Origin: Azospirillum brasilense
Lineage (GTDB): Bacteria > Pseudomonadota > Alphaproteobacteria > Azospirillales > Azospirillaceae
Direction: 5' to 3'
Assembly (NCBI RefSeq): GCF_003349955.1
Contig: NZ_QLKQ01000018.1
Span: forward strand, 1-64,000
Length of the DNA stretch: 64,000 bases
Below, piece by piece: positions 57,092 to 64,000 of this stretch. Within the stretch, counting starts at the first letter, position 1; every line of letters starts with the position of its first letter. A model generated the notes under the pieces. That model was not told the DNA's origin. It saw only the letters and a program-made list of their open reading frames with translations, and ran no database searches. A program made the translations under genes and the position numbers.

Positions 57092-57876
57092 GCGTTTCCA
57101 TTCACCCGACGGCGGTCGTCGATCCGGCCGCCAGGCTGGGCGAAGACGTTTCCATCGGTCCGTTTTGTGTGGTCGGGCCGGATGTCGAACTCGGCGACCG
57201 TGTGCGGCTGACCTCTCATGTGGTGGTCGAGGGCCGCACGCGCATCGGCGAGGATTCGGTCATCTACCCCTTCGCGTCCATCGGCCACCGTCCGCAGGAC
57301 CTGAAGTTCAAGGGCGAGCCGTCCGAACTGATCATCGGGCGCAACAACCAGATCCGCGAGCATGTCACCATGAGCCCCGGTACCGAGGGCGGCGGCATGG
57401 TCACGCGGGTCGGCGACAACGGGCTGTTCATGGTCGGTGTCCATGTTGCCCACGATTGCGTCGTCGGCAACAACGCGGTTCTGGCGAACAACGCCACCCT
57501 GGCCGGCCATGTCCATCTGGGCGATTTCGTGACCATCGGCGGGTTGTCGGCGGTCCGCCAGTTTGTCCGCATCGGCTCGCACGCCATGATTGGCGGCATG
57601 TCCGGCGTGGAAAAGGACGTGATTCCCTATGGCCTCGTCATGGGCGACCGCGCCCGTCTGGCCGGCCTGAACCTCGTCGGGCTGGAGCGTCGCGGCTTCC
57701 AGAAGGACGAGATCCATGCTCTGCGCGCCGCCTATCGCCTGCTGTTCGGCAACGAGGGCACCTTCGCTGAGCGCATGGAGGAGGTTGGGCGCGACATGGG
57801 GCAGCAGACTCTGGTCGCCGACGTGCTGACCTTCGCGCGCGCCTCCCGGTCGCTCTGCCAGCCGCGCGAGGGCTGA
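57088..57876 (+). CDS. lpxA: UDP-N-acetylglucosamine acyltransferase
   Basis: A 262-residue left-handed beta-helix enzyme, first step of lipid A synthesis. Hexapeptide repeats are visible ([40 protein letters not shown]). The catalytic His is in the [20 protein letters not shown] segment, and the family's [13 protein letters not shown] follows. It starts by ATGA overlap with fabZ. Confidence 0.97.
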   Translation: MSVSIHPTAVVDPAARLGEDVSIGPFCVVGPDVELGDRVRLTSHVVVEGRTRIGEDSVIYPFASIGHRPQDLKFKGEPSELIIGRNNQIREHVTMSPGTEGGGMVTRVGDNGLFMVGVHVAHDCVVGNNAVLANNATLAGHVHLGDFVTIGGLSAVRQFVRIGSHAMIGGMSGVEKDVIPYGLVMGDRARLAGLNLVGLERRGFQKDEIHALRAAYRLLFGNEGTFAERMEEVGRDMGQQTLVADVLTFARASRSLCQPREG

Positions 57877-57928
57877 GGAGCCGCCCGCACTCCGTTTTTT
57901 GTTCTGTTTTCCTGGGAGAGTCCCGGCC

Positions 57929-58771
57929 ATGTCGCAGCCTCTTCCCAAGCTCGGCATCCTGGCGGGCGGCGGCACTCTGCCGGCCCGCATCGCCGCCGCG
58001 GTGCGCGGCCAGGGGCGCGAGGTCTTCGTCGTCGCCTTCGACGGCCACACCGACCCCGCCACCGTTGTGGGCCTTCCCCATCTGTGGAGCCGCTTCGGCG
58101 CCGCCGGCAGCATCATCGACCGGTTGAAGAAGGAAAAGGTTGCGGAGCTGGTCTTCGCCGGACCGGTGCGCCGGCCCTCCTTCACCGAACTTCTTCCCGA
58201 CTGGTACACCACCAAGTTCCTCGCCAAGGTCGGCACCCGCGCGCTCGGCGACGACGGGCTGCTGCGCTCCGTCGCGCGCGAACTCGAAGGCGAGGGGTTC
58301 CGCGTCGTTGGTTTGCATGAGCTCCTGGGCGGGATTCTGACCCCGGCGGGGCCGGTGGGCCGGCTGCGTCCGGACGCCGAAGCGGAGCGCGACATCGCCC
58401 GCGCCGTCGAGGTCGCCCGCGCGCTCGGCGCGCTCGACGTCGGGCAGGGCGCCGTGGTGCAGCAGGGGATCGTGCTCGCCGTCGAGGCCATCGAGGGCAC
58501 CGACGCCATGCTGGCCCGCTGTGCCGGGCTGGCGCGACCGGGGTCGGGCGGCGTGCTGGTCAAGGTGAAGAAGCCGCAGCAGGACCGCCGCCTCGATCTT
58601 CCCACCATGGGGGTGACGACGGTGGAGAACGCCGCCCGCGCCGGTCTGCGCGGCATCGCGGTCGAGGCGGGCGGCAGCCTGCTGGTCGACCGCGCGGCGG
58701 TGGCCGAAGCCGCCGACCGACTGGGCCTCTTCGTGGTCGGCATCGCCGTTGCGCCGGAGGCCCGATCGTGA
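57929..58771 (+). CDS. lpxI: UDP-2,3-diacylglucosamine diphosphatase LpxI
   Basis: A 280-residue enzyme that makes lipid X, replacing LpxH in alphaproteobacteria. The DUF1009-type features are LGILAGGGTLPARIAAAVR, FAGPVRRPSFTELLPDW, DDGLLRSVARELEGEGF and the C-terminal VKVKKPQQDRRLDLPTMG. The ATG at 57929 has GGGAGAG upstream. lpxB overlaps its end by 4 bases, so the two steps are co-translated. Confidence 0.95.
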   Translation: MSQPLPKLGILAGGGTLPARIAAAVRGQGREVFVVAFDGHTDPATVVGLPHLWSRFGAAGSIIDRLKKEKVAELVFAGPVRRPSFTELLPDWYTTKFLAKVGTRALGDDGLLRSVARELEGEGFRVVGLHELLGGILTPAGPVGRLRPDAEAERDIARAVEVARALGALDVGQGAVVQQGIVLAVEAIEGTDAMLARCAGLARPGSGGVLVKVKKPQQDRRLDLPTMGVTTVENAARAGLRGIAVEAGGSLLVDRAAVAEAADRLGLFVVGIAVAPEARS

Positions 58772-59988
58772 GCGATCCGTTGATTTTCCTGATCGCCGGG
58801 GAACCCTCCGGCGACGCGCTGGGCGCGCGGCTGATGGCCGCCTGCAAGCGGCTGACCGGCGGGCGGGTGCGCTTCGCCGGAATCGGTGGCGAGAAGATGG
58901 TCGCGGAGGGGCTGGAGAGCCTTTTCCCAATGGGCGAGCTGACTCTGTTCGGCGTGTTCGAACTGCTGCCCCATCTGCCCAACCTGCTGCGCCGCATCGA
59001 CCAGACGGTGTCGGACATCCTGCGGCTGCGGCCCGACGCGGTGGTGGGCATCGATTCGCCGGGCTTCACGGTGCGGGTGTCCAAGCGGGTCAAGGCGCAG
59101 GCGCCGGACATCCCGCTGATCCATTATGTGGCGCCGACCGTCTGGGCGTGGAAGCCGAAGCGCGCCGCCAAATACGCTGCGATCTACGATCATCTGCTGG
59201 CCATCCTGCCTTTCGAACCGCCCTATTTCGAGAAGGAAGGGCTTCCCTGCACTTTCGTCGGCCATTCGGTGGTGGAGAGCGGCGCCGGGCATGGCGACGC
59301 GCAGCGCTTCCGGGAGGCCCATGGGCTGGCGCCGGAGGCGCGGGTCGTCGCCGTCCTGCCGGGAAGCCGGAAGGGCGAGGTGTCGCGCCTGCTTCCCGAC
59401 TTCCGCGCCACTTTGGAACGCTTGCTGCCGAGCCATCCGGGGCTGGTCGCCGTGGTGCCGACCGTGGCGACGGTGCGCGACCGCGTGGCGGCGGAGGTGG
59501 CGGGCTGGCCGTTGCGCGCCATCCTCGTCGAGGGCGACGCTCCGAAGTACGACGCCTTCGCGGCGGCGGAGGCCGCGCTGGCGGCGTCCGGCACGGTGGC
59601 GCTGGAATTGGCGCTGGCCCGCCTGCCGACGGTCATCGCCTACCGCCTCAACCCGGTGACGGTGGCCTTGTACCGGCGGCTGATCCGGGTCAAATACGTC
59701 AATCTGGTCAATCTGATGCTCGACCGCATGCTGGTGCCGGAACTGCTTCAGGAGGATTGCCGGCCTGACCGGCTGGCGTCCGAACTGGGCCGCCTGCTCG
59801 ACGATCCCGCCGCCCGCGCGGCGCAGATCGATGGGGTGGTCGAGGTGGCGCGCTGGCTGGGGCAGGGCGGAACGCCGCCCAGCGAACGCGCCGCCCAGGT
59901 CGTGCTGGAAGTTGCCGCCGGCCGGCTGGATAAGACGAGGCCGGATAAGACGAGAGCGCAAGAACCCGCTTGGGAGACGAGACCATGA
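58768..59988 (+). CDS. lpxB: Lipid-A-disaccharide synthase
   Basis: A 406-residue GT-B glycosyltransferase that joins UDP-diacylglucosamine and lipid X. Typical motifs are LIFLIAGEPSGDALGARLM, the IDSPGFTVRV segment, HYVAPTVWAWKPKRAAKYA and VAVLPGSRKGEVSRLLPDF. It starts with GTG overlapping lpxI. The last residues include an in-frame duplication, LDKTRPDKTR, from a repeated 12-mer (59928-59939 and 59943-59954). Confidence 0.96.
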   Translation: MSDPLIFLIAGEPSGDALGARLMAACKRLTGGRVRFAGIGGEKMVAEGLESLFPMGELTLFGVFELLPHLPNLLRRIDQTVSDILRLRPDAVVGIDSPGFTVRVSKRVKAQAPDIPLIHYVAPTVWAWKPKRAAKYAAIYDHLLAILPFEPPYFEKEGLPCTFVGHSVVESGAGHGDAQRFREAHGLAPEARVVAVLPGSRKGEVSRLLPDFRATLERLLPSHPGLVAVVPTVATVRDRVAAEVAGWPLRAILVEGDAPKYDAFAAAEAALAASGTVALELALARLPTVIAYRLNPVTVALYRRLIRVKYVNLVNLMLDRMLVPELLQEDCRPDRLASELGRLLDDPAARAAQIDGVVEVARWLGQGGTPPSERAAQVVLEVAAGRLDKTRPDKTRAQEPAWETRP

Positions 59989-60380
59989 GCCAATTCCGCC
60001 TGCTGCACACGATGCTCCGGGTCTATGATCTGGAGAAGTCGCTGGACTTCTACACCCGCCTGCTCGGCATGAAGCTGCTGCGCCGCAACGATTACGAGGG
60101 CGGGCGCTTCACGCTGGCCTTCGTCGGCTACGGCGACGAGAAGGACACCGCCGTCCTGGAGCTGACCCACAACTGGGACCAGGCCGAGCCTTACGCCATC
60201 GGCACCGCCTACGGCCACATCGCCCTGGGCGTTCCCGACATCTATGCCACCTGCGAGCAGCTCGCCAAGGAAGGCGTCAAAATTCCGCGTCCGCCCGGCC
60301 CGATGAAGCACGGCACCACCGTGATCGCCTTCATCGAGGACCCGGACGGCTACAAGGTCGAGCTGATCGAGACGAAGTAA
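59985..60380 (+). CDS. gloA: Glyoxalase I (lactoylglutathione lyase)
   Basis: A 131-residue VOC metalloenzyme that isomerises the methylglyoxal-glutathione adduct. Metal ligand His and Glu positions fit: LLHTMLRVYDLEKSLDFYT at the start, TAVLELTHNWD, AYGHIALGVPD and FIEDPDGYKVELIE. GGGAGACGA precedes the ATG, which overlaps the lpxB stop. Operon sharing with lpxB is probably positional rather than functional. Confidence 0.92.
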   Translation: MSQFRLLHTMLRVYDLEKSLDFYTRLLGMKLLRRNDYEGGRFTLAFVGYGDEKDTAVLELTHNWDQAEPYAIGTAYGHIALGVPDIYATCEQLAKEGVKIPRPPGPMKHGTTVIAFIEDPDGYKVELIETK

Positions 60381-60386
60381 GCGGCC

Positions 60387-60920
60387 TCACAGTGTCTTGT
60401 AGAAGAGGACGGTGTCGCCGAAGGCGCCGTCCGCTTCCACCGTGTAGCCGGGGATCAACCCGGCGCGGCGCCAGCCCGTCGCCTCATAGAAGGGCTCGCC
60501 GCTGTCGCCCTTCAGTGTGTCGAGCACCAGCAGCGACCGCCCCAACGCGCGGGCCGTGTCCTCCACCGCCGCCATCAGACGCCGGGCAACTCCGGTCCGG
60601 CGATGGCGGGTGAAGACGAGCAACTTCTGCACCTCGGCGCGGTGCGCGCCGTTGGGCTTGGTGCACAGCGTCAACTGCACGCTTCCCAGCAAGTCTCCGT
60701 CCGGCCCGCGGGCTATCAGCAGCCGGTGAGCGCCACCGGAGAGCTGGGCGGCTACGCCATCCCAGAAGGCCCGCTTCCAGTGAGGGGCTAACGGGGCGTG
60801 ATAGCCGACCGAGGCGCCGCTGTTCACCGCATCCTCCAGAAGAGCTTCCAGTTCCGCGCGCAGGCGGCCGTCATCGAGAATGGAGATGTCGGTGATGGAC
60901 AAGGTCATAGTCATGGTCAT
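60387..60920 (-). CDS. GNAT family N-acetyltransferase
   Basis: A 177-residue acetyl-CoA-dependent acyltransferase. The acetyl-CoA loop is VFTRHRRTGVARRLMAAVED (a R/QxxGxG/A-type motif), followed by LLVLDTLKGDSGEPFYEATG and YKTL at the end. The substrate cannot be named. Three in-frame ATGs (60920, 60914, 60908) encode MTMTMTLSI; the true start is uncertain. It is divergent from the LysR gene with a 122-base shared upstream region. Confidence 0.85.
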   Translation of the reverse strand: MTMTMTLSITDISILDDGRLRAELEALLEDAVNSGASVGYHAPLAPHWKRAFWDGVAAQLSGGAHRLLIARGPDGDLLGSVQLTLCTKPNGAHRAEVQKLLVFTRHRRTGVARRLMAAVEDTARALGRSLLVLDTLKGDSGEPFYEATGWRRAGLIPGYTVEADGAFGDTVLFYKTL

Positions 60921-61042
60921 GGGAAGCGCCGGGATGGTTCGGTGTCTGCGCCCAAGCCTGCCCGCCGCTCCCCCGGTCCACAATTGACTTCGCAGGGCAT
61001 GGGTGTGAGAAATCCTCACAACGAAACCCAACAGCGCCGCCG

Positions 61043-61963
61043 ATGCCGCGTCTTCCCTTCACCGCCCTGGCCGCATTCGAAGCGGCGTCCCGGCATGGCA
61101 GCATGACCCGCGCCGCCGACGAGCTTGGCCTGACCCATGGGGCGGTCAGCCGTCAGGTGGGCGATCTGGAGAAGCGGCTGAAGGTCCGCCTGTTCGACCG
61201 CACCCCGCAGGGGCTTCACCTGACGGACGCCGGACGGGATCTCGCGCAGGCCTGCACCGCCGGGCTGGGGCGGGTTCAGGAAAGCTGGGACCGCATCGCC
61301 GGACAAGGACCGGAACGGCTGCGCGTCGCCGCGCCACGCACCTGGGCGGCGCTGTGGCTGGTGCCGCGGCTGGGGCGCTTCCTGGACGGCCGGCCCGACC
61401 TGCGGCTGGACATCGAGGGGGGCAACACCGAGCGCGCGTCAGAGGCCGAGGCGGGCTGGGCGGTCATCCGCTATGTGCGCGGCGGTGATCCCGGCCCGGA
61501 GGGAGCGCTTTTGTCGGAAGAGCCGCTGTTTCCGGTCTGCGCGCCGTCGCTGGCCGAACGGCTGTCCGGCCCGCCCGACCTGTCCCGCCAGACGCTGCTG
61601 CATTATCAGGCGTCACCGGACTGGAGTCTGTGGCGCGCCGGCAGTGGGGTCAGTCTGGATGGAGCGGGCAGCCTGAGCTTCTCGGAGTCGGTCATGGTGA
61701 TCCAGGCGGCCATGGCCGGGCAGGGGATCGCGCTGGGGCGCCCGTCGCTGGTGCTGGAGGCGCTGGAAGCGGGAAGGCTCGTCTGCCCCTTCGGGCCGGC
61801 GGTGCCCTGCGGCGACCGCTACGTGCTGACCGCACCGGCCGAAGGGCGCGGACGCGGCGTGCTCCGCGCCTTCCGGGCTTGGTTGCTGGCGGAGGCCGCC
61901 GCGGATCGGCCGCGGCTGGAGCGGCTCGGCCTGCCGCTTCCGCAGAGCCGCGCTGGCGCCTGA
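61043..61963 (+). CDS. LysR family transcriptional regulator, GcvA-like
   Basis: A 306-residue regulator. The N-terminal winged helix-turn-helix (LTALAAFEAASRHGSMTRAADELGLTHGAVSRQV) matches GcvA-like members, followed by an effector-binding domain from about residue 90. No target is known. It may regulate the divergent GNAT gene, the usual LysR arrangement, or the GST gene behind it. The middle 122-base intergenic region is where its operator would be. Confidence 0.92.
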   Translation: MPRLPFTALAAFEAASRHGSMTRAADELGLTHGAVSRQVGDLEKRLKVRLFDRTPQGLHLTDAGRDLAQACTAGLGRVQESWDRIAGQGPERLRVAAPRTWAALWLVPRLGRFLDGRPDLRLDIEGGNTERASEAEAGWAVIRYVRGGDPGPEGALLSEEPLFPVCAPSLAERLSGPPDLSRQTLLHYQASPDWSLWRAGSGVSLDGAGSLSFSESVMVIQAAMAGQGIALGRPSLVLEALEAGRLVCPFGPAVPCGDRYVLTAPAEGRGRGVLRAFRAWLLAEAAADRPRLERLGLPLPQSRAGA

Positions 61964-62019
61964 TTCCGTTTCGTGTTTATATCCGCCATCGGATGGATTT
62001 GGAGCGGAGACACGCCCCC

Positions 62020-62628
62020 ATGCTGCGCCTGTACGACAACCTGTCTTCCGGAAACGGCTACAAGTGCCGGCTTCTGCTGCACAAGCTCGGCATCCCCTAC
62101 GAGCGGATCGAGCTGGACATCGACCGGGCGGAAACCCGCACCCCGGAGTTCCTGGCCCGCAATCCGAACGGGCGCATCCCGACGCTGCAATTGGAGGACG
62201 GCAGCCATCTGCCGGAATCCAACGCGATCCTTTGGTATCTGGCGGAAGGCACGCCCTATCTGCCGGACGACCGCGAAGGCCGCGCGCGGGTTCTGCAATG
62301 GATGTTCTTCGAGCAGTACAGCCACGAACCGAACGTCGCGACGGTGCGCTTCTGGATCACCCACCATGTGGAGATGACGGAGGAGCGCAAGCTGGGGCTG
62401 GTGACCAAGCGCCGGCTCGGCTACGACGCGCTGGGCGTCATGGAAAGGCATCTGGCGGAGCGCCGCTTCTTCGTGGGCGACCGCTTCAGCATCGCCGACA
62501 TCGCGCTCTACGCCTATACGCATGTGGCGGAGGAGGGTGGGTTCGACCTGTCCGGCTATCCGGCGCTGCGCGCATGGATGGAGCGTGTGGCGGCGGAAGG
62601 GCCGCACATCCCGATCACCCAGGGCTAA
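62020..62628 (+). CDS. Glutathione S-transferase family protein
   Basis: A 202-residue protein. The N-terminal thioredoxin-like domain shows LRLYDNLSSGNGYKCRLLLH and the glutathione-binding LPESNAILWYLAEG, and the C-terminal helical domain shows FSIADIALYAYTHVAEEGGF. Substrate is unknown. The ATG at 62020 has GGAGCGGAG upstream; an in-frame ATG at 61993 would add nine residues (MDLERRHAP). Confidence 0.92.
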   Translation: MLRLYDNLSSGNGYKCRLLLHKLGIPYERIELDIDRAETRTPEFLARNPNGRIPTLQLEDGSHLPESNAILWYLAEGTPYLPDDREGRARVLQWMFFEQYSHEPNVATVRFWITHHVEMTEERKLGLVTKRRLGYDALGVMERHLAERRFFVGDRFSIADIALYAYTHVAEEGGFDLSGYPALRAWMERVAAEGPHIPITQG

Positions 62629-62632
62629 ACGG

Positions 62633-62831
62633 TCAGATCAGCACCACCGCGGCGATCATCGCCACAATCACCGCATAGAAGACGATGCGGCGAAGCCGCC
62701 GCGAGAGCGGCGGCTTGTTGTCGTTCGCGGCCGGCTGGCCCTGACGGACCCGCCGTGCCGGAACGATGAACGCAGCCGGGCTGCGGGCGGCTCCGTCGGA
62801 GCCGCCCGTCCCGATGTGTGCTGTCGGCCGG

Positions 62832-62839
<8 letters not shown>
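62633..62839 (-). CDS. Possible small single-pass membrane protein
   Basis: A 68-residue frame on the minus strand. The C-terminal part looks real: a basic stretch ([16 protein letters not shown]) and then one membrane helix ([17 protein letters not shown]) to the stop. The only good start is a GTG at 62839 that overlaps the gltA stop by 8 bases. Against it, the N-terminal part includes a strong GC-rich hairpin (62785-62807), which could instead be part of the gltA 3' end. Confidence 0.4.
62785..62807. repeat. GC-rich hairpin downstream of gltA
   Basis: GGGCGGCTCC (62785-62794) pairs perfectly with GGAGCCGCCC (62798-62807), a 10-bp stem with a 3-base loop. A smaller palindrome lies at 62772-62784. 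No T-run follows on either strand. It may help stabilise or end the gltA transcript, or be a chance feature of the overlapping small frame. Confidence 0.6.

Positions 62840-64000
<1,161 letters not shown>

Overview
The window is GC-rich and reads as an alphaproteobacterial chromosome. The gene orders nuoA-N/birA/coaX/rnj and rpsB/tsf/pyrH/frr/uppS/cdsA/dxr/rseP/bamA/skp/fabZ/lpxA/lpxI/lpxB, the short editing-less ProS, the use of LpxI in lipid A synthesis and the protein sequences point to Rhodospirillales, most likely Azospirillum or a close relative. The genus call is by recognition, not by search.

Bases 1-14150 are the right part of an integrated phage-derived element. A lambda-type head module (TerS, GpA-like TerL, portal, fused prohead protease/capsid protein, small gpW-like joining protein, DUF2190 protein) runs straight into a lambda-type tape-measure gene. 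No major tail or tail-completion gene lies between them, and no tail-tip gene follows. Next come an Ntn-hydrolase-like protein, small unknown genes, an AT-rich DUF4145 gene, a PAS-like protein, an AlpA/MerR-like DNA-binding protein and a P4-type tyrosine integrase. The element ends in the 3' 48 bases of a tRNA-Val(TAC) gene, followed by an intact tRNA-Asp, so it appears to have inserted into a tRNA-Val/tRNA-Asp pair.

Bases 14736-33140 hold the complete fourteen-gene respiratory complex I operon and, overlapping it or only a few bases behind, birA, coaX, rnj, methylmalonyl-CoA epimerase and a DUF1467 gene. A tag-type DNA glycosylase follows and ends at a clear terminator. Two unknown genes, proS, a REP-like palindrome cluster, lolC/lolD, a Tat-leader dienelactone hydrolase, an EamA exporter and a lipoprotein (both minus strand), and dnaE come next.

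Downstream of dnaE is a type II toxin-antitoxin pair. The antitoxin is intact, but the ParE/RelE-like toxin gene is split by an about 117-bp element made almost entirely of palindromes and flanked by a 4-bp GGCT repeat. Removing it restores an 88-codon toxin. This is the most unusual structure in the window.

Bases 46294-60380 carry a dense translation, isoprenoid, envelope and lipid A cluster ending in a glyoxalase-family gene. A GNAT acetyltransferase, a divergent LysR regulator, a glutathione S-transferase, a small membrane-protein candidate and the 3' part of citrate synthase (minus strand, running off the right edge) close the window.
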